From Tretioscincus oriximinensis (lineage: Eukaryota > Chordata > Lepidosauria > Squamata > Gymnophthalmidae), in contig JAJVDF010000340.1 of NCBI GenBank assembly GCA_022410635.1, forward strand, positions 1,250,496-1,314,495: a stretch of 64,000 nt of DNA, read 5' to 3'. Positions 32,101 through 45,800 of this stretch are shown here, piece by piece. The translations under genes were made by a program, and so were the position numbers. The first letter of the stretch is position 1; each line of letters opens with the position of its first letter. A model generated the notes under the pieces. That model did no database searches. It saw nothing but the letters and a program-made list of their open reading frames with translations, and was not told the DNA's origin.

Positions 32101-35100
32101 AGACAACCTAGGTGTTCGAAAGTGAGCAATCGGACATAGGTGAATTGGTACCATCATCTCAGATGGGGAAGATAGAATGTCAGCCTTTGAGCAAAAAATA
32201 GCTTGTGAGCTGCTTTGAGTCCCTTTGGGTGAGAAAAACAGGGTATAAAAACCTAGTTCTTCTTTTTCTTCGTCGTTTCTTCTCTTTAAGAACATAAGAA
32301 GAGCCCTGCTTAATCGGGCTAGAGCCCATCTAATCCAGTATTCTACAGTGACCTACCAATTGCACCTGGACAGTCTGGAACTGAAGAAGGCAAAATATGC
32401 ACCTTTTCTTGACTCCTAGCATATGGTATTTCAGGAATCCTGCCTGTTGCTCCATCTCAGAGGCAGCACCAAGACATCTAGTAGCTATTCATAGCCTTGG
32501 TATCCATGAACTTGTCTAATCCTTTCTTGAATCTATCCAGGCTGCTAGCTACCACCACCTGGATGACCTTCTGGATGAAAAAAATACTTTCCTTTGTCTG
32601 TTCTCACTCTTCTGGTCATCAGCTTCAAGCAATGCCCCCTGGTTCTAGTGTTGTATGATAGAGAAAATAATTTTTCTCTATTCACCTTATCTACCTCATG
32701 CATGTTTTTATACACTGCAATCAGATCACCTCTCAGTTGCCGTTTTTCGAGGCTCCAGTTCCTCAATCATTCTTGTTGCCTTGTTCTGTATCTTCTTTAT
32801 TTCCACAATATCCTTTGTGAGATGTGGTGACCAAAATTTTACACAGTATTCCAAATGTGGCCTCACCACAGATTTACAAAGAGGCAAAACAACATTTGCT
32901 GACTTGTTTTCAATTCCTTTCCTAATTATCCCTAACATTGAATTTGCATTTTTGCTGCTGCTGCACACTTGGTTGACATCTTCATTGTACTGTCCACCAA
33001 CACCCCAAGATCCTTTTACTGCTCAGTCACGCAAAGCTTGGTCCCCATCAGGTGGAAGGAGTAATTGGGGTTCTTTTCCCGAATGCGCATGACCTTGCAG
33101 TTGCTTAAATTGAAGTGCATTTGCCACTTTGAAGCCCACTCACCCAATTTCAATAGATCACTCTAAAGCGCCTTGCAATCATTTTCAGTTTTCACTACCC
33201 TGAACAGTTTAGTGTCACCAGCGAACCTGGCTACTTCACTATTTACTTCGGCATCCAGATCATTTATGAATATATTAAGAACATAAGAACATAAGAAGAG
33301 CCATACTGGATCAGGCTGCAGCCCATCAAGTCCAGCATTCTGTGTCACACAGAGGCCCACCAGACGCACCTGGGCAGTCTGAACAGAGGAAGCAAAATAT
33401 GCACCTGTTCATGACTCCCTGCAAATGGTATCTTAGGAGTCCTGCCTGTTGCTCCATCCCGGAGGCAACATCCAGACATCCATCCTAGTATCCATTTATA
33501 CCTTTGGTATCCATAAACCTGTCTAGTCCTGTCTTGAAACTATCCAAGCTGTTAGCTACCACTACCTCTTCAGGAAGTAAATTCCACAGGCTGATGACCA
33601 TCTGGGTGAAAAAATACTTTNCTTTGTCTATTCTCACTTTTCTGTCCATCAGTTTCAAGGAGGGCCCTTTGGTCCTAGTGTTGTGGGATAGAGAAAACAT
33701 TTTTTCTCTATTCACCCTGTNNATCCCATGCATGATTTTGTACACTTCAATCAGATCACCTCTCAAACGTCGCCTTTCAAGGCTAAAGAGGCCCAGACGT
33801 TGCAGCCTGACTTCATAAGGGAGGTGCTCTAGATCCTTGATCATTTTTGTTTCCCTTTTCTGCACCTTCTCCAGTTCNAAAATATTCTTCTTGAGATGTG
33901 GTGACCAGAATTGACCACAGTATTCCAAATGTGACCTCACCACAGATTTATATTGAAAAGTAAAGGTCCCAGTACCTGCGGTACTTCATTTTCCCCCTCC
34001 TTTCTTCTTCTTCCTTTCTCTTTTCTTTTCCTTTTCTTCTTTCCACTTCTTCCTCCTCCCCACCATCGTCTCGTTGGGAGGAAAAGGCAGAGAACATTCT
34101 ATCACGATTAACAGTTCTATATATTTCCCAAATATAGGTGTCGAAGTGGAAGGTTTNTGGAATGACTCCACAGCCCTGGTTGTTGTGGCTTGAGATATCT
34201 TTTTAAATCTTGTCAGCAGCTATTGTCTTAGAAGTTTCATTGTGTACGTCTAAATTATCACCACCTTTGCTTCCCAGAGGTTCATTTGCTTTTGACCTTG
34301 GGCTCTTTCTTTCCAGGAAAGGCAGATTATAAATGTGTAATTCAGAGCAGGGCTCTGTGTGTGTGAGGCTGCAGTCTGTGGAAGATGATACCGTGGTGAA
34401 TGTTCTGTTTTTTGAAGCATCGTCCCGAATCATTTCTTACCCGGCCATCAATGGATTTATTACCTGCTTGTCAACCAACACAAAACACCTGTAAAAAGGC
34501 TGGGATGTTTATTGTCTCTTTGTGCCCGCGTTCTCTTTGTAATTACGACCTTGTTGAGTGAAATGTTCTCTGCAATACCAGCGTGATTTTCTGTGTTGTC
34601 TGTCTGGATTTGTTGTACAAAGGAAGATGACAGGTGTCGTTCTCTGTTTTCAGTAAGGGGAGATGGTTAAGCGAGGGCAAGGCATTGATAAGAGACGTCT
34701 GAAATGGCCTTTTGCCACCTCTGTGACCTCAGTCCAGTGGAAAAAACAGGAGCTGGCCGCCTGGGCCCGTCAACACTGCAAAGCCAAATGTATTCAAAGA
34801 TCTTGGCATTGGGTTTCCTAGAGTAGAGGATCCAAGGGGACAAAGCAGAACCTGAGATCCTAAGAAGAGCCCTGCTGAAAGAAGACACAGCTCACCTAGA
34901 CCAGCATTTTGTCCCACCCAGTGGCCCACCATTTGCCCCTGGGCATCTCAAGCAGAAGGAGAAACCGAAACCTTCGCCTACTCCTGACTTCCTCCAAGTG
35001 GGATTTCAGGAATCCTTTACTCCATTCTGGAGGCAGAGTGAAGACACCTATCCTTGTACCCTCTGATACCCTTGGATCCCATGAATTTGCTTAACCCTAT

Positions 35101-36821
35101 CTTAAAGGTAGCCAGGCTACCACCACCTCTTCTGGAAGTGAATTATATAGTGTGCCAGATGCAAACAGTAATGAAGAAGAAGAAGAAGAAGGAGAAGAAG
35201 GAGAAGGAGAAGAAGGAGAAGAAGAAGGAGAAGAAGGAGAAGAAGAAGCAGAAGAAAAAGAAGGAGAAGGAGAAGAAGAAGAAGAACTTGGTTCTTATAC
35301 CCCGCTTTTCTCACCTTTCAAAGGGACGCAAAGCGGCTTACAAGGATATATTTTGCCCGAAAGCTGACATTCTATCTTCCCCATCAGGCTCTGGTGGTTC
35401 CCATGCATCTACTTGCAGTCAGTTGCAATTTCTTGCAATTCATGCTTTTGAATAGCTGGGTTGGCTAGAGCTACAGGCTAGTGGAAGGTGCTCAACCCTC
35501 CCCACGTCCCACACAGGGCTTCAAAACCCCATCTCCCAGGCGAGAGACGAATTCCTAAGCGACTGAGCAGTGTCCTTTTTCTCTATTTCTTGGCAGAATT
35601 CCTGTTTTTTGTTTTATGGTTTTAAGTTGTGTTTCTGCCTGCTTTTCAATGCCATTTTTTTTCACGAACTCAAGTGCTTAATACAAAAGCTCGGGTGCCC
35701 AGCAGCTTCACGAAGCTGGCAGTAACACCAGCAGCAGCCCAAATGTGTAAAGATTGAAATGAGAGCTGTTCTTGGGCTGGCAGCGGGGCCTTCTGGGAAT
35801 TGTAGTCCAAGCAGCAGACTCTCTCTTCTTTCCAGCTTGCATGGACCACAGCTGCCAGCCTGAACCACAATCAGCCAGGGATTTCTCTTTAGCTCATCTA
35901 GTCCTGTCCCCGTATTTTTTTTCCTGCTTACAGGAAGGTGGCTGGGGTACCAGTCTATGTTAGAAGTATGTTTTAAGCTGTTTCATGGATTTTGAAGTGC
36001 AGAATATAAATTCTTAAATAAATCTGTACTTGGTTCTCTTCCTTTACTTGTTTTGTCCACAGCTCTCTGAAGTTAGAGAAGACTAGCAGGGAAAAACCTT
36101 CGAAGCAGAAGACTGATAGNGGGAACAATGCTGTGAAACAGGCTAAAGGCCACCAGGTAGGTGNTATTCAGGATGGAATGGATGATTAAAGATAATATCG
36201 CATTGTGGAGACATAGTGTTGGGAGGAACCTCAGAATCACAGAGTCCTTCTCCCATATTGACCTGTTTCAGCAGTTTGAAAGGTTTGAAGGTTGGTGGTG
36301 TGCAAGAGGGCCTTTTCTGCGGTGGTGCAAGGACATTTGGGGAAATGTGGCCAACAGTGCGATGCAGCTACAAAAAAGCCGAACATGATCCTGGGATATA
36401 GCAAGAGAAACATAGAACTACATCGCACAAAGTAGTTATCCCACTCTACCTTGGTCAGGCTTCATCTCGAGTCCTGTGTCCAATTCTGGGGTCCCCAATT
36501 TGAAAAGGATGTTGACAAACTGGACCAAGTTCAAAGGATAGTTACCAAGATGGTGAGCGGTCTGCAAACCTATGAGCGATCCTATGAGGAATGGTTAAAA
36601 GATCTAGGAATGTTTATCCTAAAAAGGAGAAAAAGAAAAATCTATTTTTTTATGCTCCACCCTTTTCACTCAAGGGGACTCGGAGCAGCTTACAAGGTTT
36701 TTTTTCCCCCTGAAGGCTTACATCTATTCTGTCTTCCCCACTATGTTGTGGTGGTACCCATTTATCTACTTGCAAATTTCTTGTCTTTCAAACAGAAGAC
36801 AGAGAGGAGACACAATAGCTG

Positions 36822-36866
<45 letters not shown>

Positions 36867-39800
36867 GCTACAGCTACTATTACTACTTCTAATAATAATA
36901 AATTGGAGAAGAAGAACTATTTATTTATAATGCCTTTAACCAAAGGGCAGTACATATAGTGTTTNTTGCTTTCTCCACAACAGATACTCTGGGAAGCATA
37001 AGGGGCTGAGAGAGTTCTAAGGAGCTGATTGGCCCAAGGTCACATGGAACATGTGGAATTGAACTGGGAGACTACCAGATAAGAGTTCATCACTCTAACC
37101 ACTGCACCAAACTGACTTGTTATCTTGTGATGTATCTGAAGGGCTGTCACAGAGCAGAGGAATCAGCTTTGGTTCACTTTGTCACATGGAAGAAGGACTA
37201 GAAGCTAGGGGGTGAATCTGCAAGGGAGGGGATACAGATTAGATTTTGGAAAAAACTTCCTGAAAGTCAGGGAGATCAACCACTGGAATTAGTTGATCCA
37301 CTTGTTCAAGTGGTGAGTTCTCCTTCAGTGGAAGTCTCCAAGCAGGGGAGAAGGTCAGGGTAGTGAAAAATGATTGTAAGGCACTCCAGAGTGATTTATT
37401 GAAATTGGGTGAGTGGGCATCAAAGTGGCAAATGCACTTCAATTGAAGCAAGTGCAAGATTATGCATATTGGGGCAAAGAACCCCAACTACTCCTACCAC
37501 CTGGTGGGAACTAAGCTTTCTGTGACCGAGCAAGAAAAGGATCTTGGGGTGTTGGTGGACAATTCAATGAAAATGCAAACTCCATGTTGGGGATAATTAG
37601 GAAAGAAATCGAAAACAAGTAGCAAATGTTATTTTGCCTCTTTTTAAATCTGTGGTGAGGCCACATTTGGAATACTGTGTTCAATTCTGGTCACCACATC
37701 TCAAGGGGGATATTATGGAACTAAAGAAGGTGCAGAAAAGGGCAACAAAAATGATCAAGGATCTGGAGCACCTCCCTTATGAAGTCAGGCTGCAACGTCT
37801 GGGCCTCTTCAGCTTCAAAAAGCGATTCTTGAGAGGTGATCTGATTGACATGTACAAAATCATGCATGGGATGGATAGGNNNANANNNNAAAAATGTTTT
37901 CTCTATCCCACAACACAAGGACCAGAGGGCCCTCCTTAAAACTGTTGGGTAGAAAAGTGAGAACAGATAAGGAAAGTGTTTTTTCACACAGAGGGTCATC
38001 GGCCTGTGGAATTTACTTCCTGAAGAGGTAGTGGTAGCTAACAGCTTGGATAGTTTCAAGACAGGACTAGACAGGTTTATGGACATCAAGGGTATAAATG
38101 GGTACTAGGATGGATGCCTGGATGCTGCCTCTGAGATTGAGCAACAGGCAGGACTCCTGAAATACCATTTGCAGGGAGTCATGAACAGGAGCATATTTTG
38201 CTTTCCTCTGTTCAGACTGCCCAGGTGCATCTGATGGGCCCCTGTGTGACGCAGAATGCTGGACTAGATGGGCTCTGGCCTGATCCAGTATGGCTCTTCT
38301 TAAGCAGAGGTTGGACAGCCATCTCTGTAGGATGTTTTAGTGAATCGTTGAACAAGGAGTAGATGCAGCTCTGGTCCTGGAAGTCCTTTCCAACTCGATG
38401 ATTCTAAGACTAAATAGGAAATTGGTCCCAGGATGCAAAGTAGCCCACTACTGGCTTCCTTATGAAGGATTTCTGCTTATGGACGGGGACATAAGAACAT
38501 AGGAAGAGCCATACTGAATGGGGCCAGAGCCCATCTAGTCCAGCATTCTGTCTCACACAGAGGCCCACTAGATGCACCTGGGCAGTCTGAACAGAGGAAG
38601 GCAAAATATGCACCTGTTCTCGACACCCTGCATATGATGTTTCAGGAATCCTGCCTCTTGCTCCATCCCGAAGGCAGCATCCATCCATCCATCCTAGTAG
38701 ACATTTATACCCTTGGTGTCCATAAACGTGTCTGTAGACTTATTACCCATGGTCCTTTATAGGAGGGGTTAACATGGCAACTTGTGGAAGTCAAAGCAGT
38801 CACTACCTCTCAGCCTGATCCATCACGTAGGACTCTTGTGGAACCAAATGGTTGAAGACCTGAACAGCATTTGCACCTAGAACTCGTTAGAAGGAAAATC
38901 CAGTACTCATGCCTGAACCTGAAACATTTTGTTAGACAGACCATGTGTTTCCTGAGCACTGATATGATTGTTATTCTTTCGGGATAAGTCTGAATTCTTG
39001 ATGTCTAAATCTTCATCGAGGACTAAAACCAAGTCAACCCGGTGAGCAAGCATTTTGGTCTGTTCGGACCTTTAACAGCCAGGATAAACATACATCTGGA
39101 CTCTTGGGAGTTGGACAGTATCAGCCAGTTTGGTGTCATGGTTAGAGTGTTGGACTCTTACCTGCTAGTCTCTTGGTTTGATTCCAAAATCCCCCATGAA
39201 GCCAGGAGACAGAAGCCACGATGTCGGAAATGTTCGTAGATACCAACATTCTGAGGTCCAGAATAGGAACCAATGACAGACTTCAGAATTTTGGACTTGG
39301 CAATACCGTTCTTATTAATTATATACAGGGTGCTTCAAAAAAATGTATACACACTGTGAACTTCCATAGAAAATTTATTTACTGTTCTACTGTTCTACAA
39401 AGTTAAATTTCAGGAAATTAGAAAGCTTAAAATCCAATGTAAATAAAACGTAAATAACAAATTTAACTTTGTAGAACAGTAAATAAATTTTCTATGGAAG
39501 TTCAAAGTGAGTGTGTATACATTTTTTCGAAGCACCCTGTATAATAAATGGAGCGTGGGAGAGTTCAACATTCCGAGGTATAACAGCCAATGGCAGGGCT
39601 TGGAACCTTGGCAACCTCCAGAGATCAATGACAGGGCTCAGAACTTTGGCAGCCTCCAGAATCCTGGATTGGAACTGGCTAAAAGACAGAAAACAGAGGG
39701 AAGTAATAAATGGACAGTTCTCTAGGTGGGAAGATGTGGGGAGTTCAATACTCCAGGGTTCAGTCATTGGGACAGTCCTGGATGGGAAAGGAAGGAATGG

Positions 39801-42800
39801 ATGAAAGATGGAAGGGGAGGACAATAAAGAAGAACAAATAAAGAAGGAAACAAAAATGGAAAGAAAGGAGGAATGAAGCAAAGAAGTGGCAAGTGAATGC
39901 AAGATGGGAGGGGGCAAAAGAGAGAATGAGTGAGTGGGTGAACGTGCATGGATGGGGGCAAGGGGCCGGAGAGGTTAGAATCCATTGCATTGCATTACAG
40001 TAACACAACAGGCTGATTCCACTAGTATAGCGATATTGTTGGATAAAGTTGCAGAAGATAATTGGCCAGAGGAATGGATGCCCTGATACCTCCTCCAGGT
40101 GGGAGAGATAGGCAGGAAGCCTATAAATCCCCCTTCCAGGGCGTCAAGAGTAGGTGAAGGTTTGATCTTTGTCTTCTATTTGAGGTGTCCAGAAGAAAAC
40201 TGTGGAATACTGAGTGAGACGGGATGCAGCAGGGACCTCGTAATTTCTTTTTTTATTTTTTTATTTTTTAAAAATTTTATTGGTTTTTACAGAATGATAT
40301 AACCAAACATAACATAACAGAAAAAAAATAACAAACAGTATCAAAGTAAAAAGCTACCCCCCCGTGACCCCACCCACGCAATAGAACAAAGTATTGATGT
40401 AACCTATCATGCTAAAGACAGCCTAAATAATCCAACGTGATTCAATGAACGTTTGAACAGCTTGTCGTAACAAGGTATGAGCCCGTGGCGAATGGCCATA
40501 GGTGATAAATTTTTGCCACTTAACAGACCAGTGTTATTTGAGGTAGATACCAAGGATTGTAATCGTATGGACTGTAGGATGTCAAAAGTAATAAATTTGA
40601 TTACATATTTCCACCATTCCTCTATGGTCCAATTTTGATGGTATTTCCATTCTTTTGCAACTACCATATGCCCAGCCATAATAGCACTGTTTATACCTAA
40701 ATTATCAGTGTTTGAGATAGTCCGAGAATCCATTACACCAAAGAACCAAGTTTCGGTGGATTCTGGAATTATAATATCCGTGGCTAACTTGATTTGATCT
40801 CTAATATCATTCCAGAACCTTATTATTTGGGGGCAATGCCCCCACATATGAAGGTATGTCTCTCTACTACCACACCCATGCCAACACGAAGGTGAAGTTG
40901 CAGAAATATGGGGTAATTGGGCTGGGGTGCGGTACCACCTAGAGATTTTCTTTAATTGGGTCTCCCTGATTCTGACGTCCCATTGTTTAAGAAAGCGGTT
41001 AACCCATAGAGACCAAGCAGGTACTATCTGAGGGAATTCTATTCCCCAGGACTCGGTGAGGAGCTCAAAATTATTATATTTATCTTTTGAGATCAAATCG
41101 TATAATATTTTTGTCAGTTTCCTCTCCCCTTTTATTAGCTTAGGGATTACCGTTTCTAAGATGGATCTTCCTCTCATGCTGTTCCTTAAATCCTGAGAGG
41201 TCAATTGGTTCTGTAATGAAAGTTCTTGTAGCCAGTACCTCTGGCCCAAGTTTACCGTTAGATTTCTAATTANTCTCATATCAGCAGGGGAACCGTCTTG
41301 GTCGAAAAGATCCCTTAAGCACTTATAGTCATGAAATTTTAGAAAATCTATATATAGATTCAAACTGTGGTCCCCCGTGGAATTCAGTGCATTGATGGAG
41401 GCAACATGTCTCCAGTTTATTGTGAGATGCTTCCAATTTAATCTCCACCTCCTATATGTGGATATCAGAGGAGTCAGCCAAGTTTTGGTCTGTCTTTTTT
41501 TGAGGGCTGGGTCTAGAATCGTTTTGGCCTGCATATTATTAGCGGCCAGCTCTAATGTTATTGGCTTTTTCTCTCTCTCATACTCCATACGGAGTATCCG
41601 ATTAATCTGGAATGCGTCGAAGTATATTCCTAGAGAGGGCAGTNCCCAACCTAATTGTTGTCTTTTTGAGTAGAGCATTCTGTTTGGGATTCTATTTCTT
41701 TTCTGATTTAGTACCCACATTTTGATTTGATTATCCTATAATTTGATTTTGGTTTCTGGACTATCCATGGGGAGTGCTTGAAATAAAAATAGAAATTTCG
41801 GTNAGATGAACATATTCACTGCCCTTATTTTGGTGGTTATAGCCCATTTCTTATTTTTCCATGTTTTAAGCAGTTTTTTNACTTGTTTCCATATTGGATT
41901 ATAGTTAAGCTTAACCATATTCCCCATTTTTTTGGATATCCATATGCNTAGGTACCTAAGTTTCTNTAATCTGGTTTTTAGGCCCGTACGAGCATGTACT
42001 TCAGTAAGGTCGTTTCTGGGAATGTTAAAAGAAAGTAATTCTGATTTAGCTATATTGGTCCGCATTCCCGATATTTTTTCAAAACTATCTGTGTGTATTT
42101 TTATTCGTTGAATGTCACTTTTTGGATCCTGCACAGTAATTAGGGCGTCATCAGCATATAGCTGTATTTTAGTTTCAATTNGGGCTATGTTATAGCCCTT
42201 AATCATTGGATCATCTCGTATCAGGTCGGCCAAAGGTTCTATCGCCGAAGTGAAAATTAAAGGCGAAAGTGGGCAACCCTGTTTAACACCATTTTTTATA
42301 TCCACGAAGTGGGATACTCCAGAGTTAACCCTTATTCTAGTCCTATTATTTGTATATAAGTTCGTGATCGTTCTGGTGAAGTTCTCCCCTAGATTGAATA
42401 TAGTACCCAATTTTTCGATATATTTATGGCTGACTGAGTCAAACGCCTTATAGACGTCTAACTTTAAAAGCGCAAGTCGATTTTTATGTAGTTGGGCATG
42501 ATTTAAGATGTTAACTACTGTTCGGATTGGATCCGTAATTTGCCTCCCTTTTATAAATCCGAATTGGTCTTCATTAATGACATTTGGAAGCAACGTTTCT
42601 AGTCTCTTGGCCAAAATCGAGGCAAATATTTTATAATCTTGGTTTAATAGCGATATAGGGCGATACGATTCTACGTCGGAGGCGAGTCTGCCCTTTTTAA
42701 GAATCGGTATTATCTCCGATTCCTTCCAAGATGAGGGTATATCAGAATCTCGTAATACTCAGTTAAACAAAACAGTGAGATGTGTGACCAATTCCTCCTT

Positions 42801-45800
42801 GAACAGTTTGTAAAAGGCCGCGGTAAATCCATCAGTTCCGGGAGACTTCCCTGATTTCAGTCTCCCTATTGCAGATCTCNCCTCCTGTTCAGAGATTACC
42901 GCGTTAAGGAAAACTTGCTCTCTCATATCTAGTTGAACACGCGCCTGAAATGTCGGGGGTTCCACGTCCCTCAATCTATAGAGATGTCGGTAAAACTCTG
43001 CTNGGGTCGCCCTAATTTCATTATCTTGAATAATGTTTCGGCGGTTNGGCCCTTTAAGAAGAGTTATACGCTTTTTTTCTTCTCTAGTTTTTTGACCTCA
43101 TAATTTCTTAACTGTTTTATTTTGAAGCATTTACCAGATCTCCTCTTTTTCCCTTTGGGTCGCAAAAACTCACGAGGTATTTGATGTTTTCCAAAATACG
43201 ATCAGCAGAACTAAGAACAGATTTATCCTAGCAGATGTTTTAGACCACAATTTAGTGTGTTTTCTGTCATTCTTGGCTCATGAGTCATGACTGTGATTGG
43301 CAGGGCTGATGGAAAAGAACACTGGATGTTTTTCTAAAGCAGCCAGTGAATAGATGGACTTTTTCTTTCAGGGAAAAAATTGTCACAACATTTTGCAGAT
43401 GAAGCGTATAGTGCATAAGAATATCGGAGCAGCCCTGCTGAATGGGGGCATTCTACTCCAAATTAATNAGATTGTAGGAATTTAGGTCTAATGTGTTTTA
43501 TAACGTTGGTTGAAAATGTCTTTCCCTGATCAGCTTAGTAGAAACTGGGTAACCCTACTTATTAAGAATCTTCATCACATCTGAAGAGTAGATTTAGAGT
43601 GGATTTGCACTGAGCCTTATTCTGGCCTACATCTCAGAATATGGAACTGCCATTTGCATGCTAGTGTGGACTATGGCAGCCCCGAAATACAATAGTCTAC
43701 ACTGGCAAGTGTATGTACAGTCTGTGCTGGGAGTCATACGCAAATTATGGGCGCTTTATTAGAAAACTCATCCACTCACATTTCCTGTTTGGTGATGTCA
43801 CTTTTGCCCCTCTGCTTCTGGAAAGGGTGCCCCAGGGCCCAGAAATGACATCACAAATGATGNTACTGCCAGGCTCTGCTTCTGAAAAGGGCTCNCGCCA
43901 GGATGTCACTTCCAGTCCCGCCCCGGAAGTGATGTAACCCAATTTTGCACGTGCAGTGACCCCACAGTGCTCTATATTTTCATGCTCTGTCCGTGTGATT
44001 GCTGGCCCAAATGATCCCAGCACTGTCTACAGTGACGACATCTTTGCCTGGCCTCCATAAAGAAGGTGTTCATTGACTGATCAGAAGCGAGAACGTTAGT
44101 TGATGCACATAACTGAATTTGTTTATAAAGATGTCATTTTCTGTAATCTGCTCTGAGAACTTAATCTCAGGTGTGCTGCAGAGATATCTATGCAACAAAG
44201 ATAAAGTGTAGATGGGCACAGGGTATTGCACTGCCTGGCCAAGCTCAGTTTGTGTGAATTGTCTTATGGCATCAGGTTGGCTCAGGAGAGATCTTCTGCT
44301 TGAGATTCCCATTAGCAATCGATGTGGGCCATTATATGAGACCTTCGAGTACAGGGTGGAGTATAATTATAAACAAATAGATATGAGACAAGATTGCTGG
44401 ACTAGGCAAACTGTGGGCTGATCCAGCAGAGCTTCTCTTCATTAATGCAGCTAGTACAAAAGTTATTGCTTTGATGCTTTTGATAAAATCCATCAAGCGT
44501 TTCTTAAAAAGCTCATCNTAGAATAAGATGACAGATCTTGTCCTGGGTTGGAAACTGGCTGAAAGACAGGAAACAGAGGGTAGTAATAAATGGCCAGTTC
44601 TCTGGGTGGAAAGAGGTGAGAAGGGTAAAAGAGGTGGATGCGAAGGTAAAAACTTTCAGGGCAATGAAAACTGAATGTGCTTGTAAGGTGCTCCAGAGAG
44701 ATCTCTTGAAATGGAGTAACAAAATGTCAAATACACTTCAGTTATTGCAAAGTCATGCACACGAGGGCAAAGAACCCCAGTGACTCCTACCAACTGATGG
44801 GAACCAAGCTTTCTGGGGCAGGGCAAGAAAGGGATCTTGGGGTTTTGGTGGACAGCTCAAGCCAGTGGTATCAAGCCAGTGTGTAGCAGCAGTATAAAAG
44901 GCACATTCAATGTTAGGAGTAATTGGAAAGAGAATTGAAAACAAGTCGGCAAGTGTAGTTTTGCATTTTTAAAAATCTTTGGAATATCTCAGAAATATTG
45001 TGGAACTGGCGAAGGTGCAGCAAAGGGCAAGAATGATCAAGGGGCTGCAGCATTTCCCTTATGAAATCAGGCTACAACACCTGGGCCTCTTCAGCCTCAA
45101 AAGATGGTGCTTTAAAGGTGATACGACTGCAATGTATAAAATCATGCATGGGATGGATAAGGTGAATGTAGAAAAAATATTTTTTTCTATCACACAACAC
45201 CAGGACCAGGGATAGTCCTTGAAACTGATGGGCAGAAGANTGNGGACAGACAAGGGAAAGTATTTTTTCACCCAGAGAGGTGGTGGTAGTTAGCACCCTA
45301 GAGAGCTTTAAGACAGAATTAGGCAAGTTCATGGATGCCAAGGGTATAAATAGCTACTTGGATGGATGTCTTGATCCTATGTCCAGGATGGAGCAACAGG
45401 CAAGATTCCTGAAGTACAATTTGCAGGGAGTCAAGAACAGGCAAGGGTTGCACCTAGTGGGGCCTCTGTGTGACACAGAATGCTGGACTCGATGGGCTGT
45501 GGCCTGATCCAGTATGGCTCTTCTTATGTTCTTATGTTCTTATGAGATGCCCAGGGGCAATTGGTGGGCCACTGGGTGGGACAGAAGGCTGACCTAGTTA
45601 GGCTCTGGCCTGATTCAGCAGTGCTCCTCTTAGGTTCTTCTCTTCTAAATTTTGACTAGAACAAGTTAGAAACATTATTTGAGTAACCTTTCAATAATGT
45701 TATTTGCAATATATGACTAAAATTAATTTATTTCTAAGCTGCCTTTCACAGGCCCGATAAACTATTGTGATTTTTTGGAATTTTCATGGACTGGTTGAAC

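Noticed and set aside
34203..34433. 76-residue minus-strand frame ([17 protein letters not shown])
   Set aside because: No start context, splice site or family match; inside a TOP1MT intron.
43370..43420. Exon-like [16 protein letters not shown] after ctttcag
   Set aside because: No GT donor follows and the phase does not fit the neighbours.
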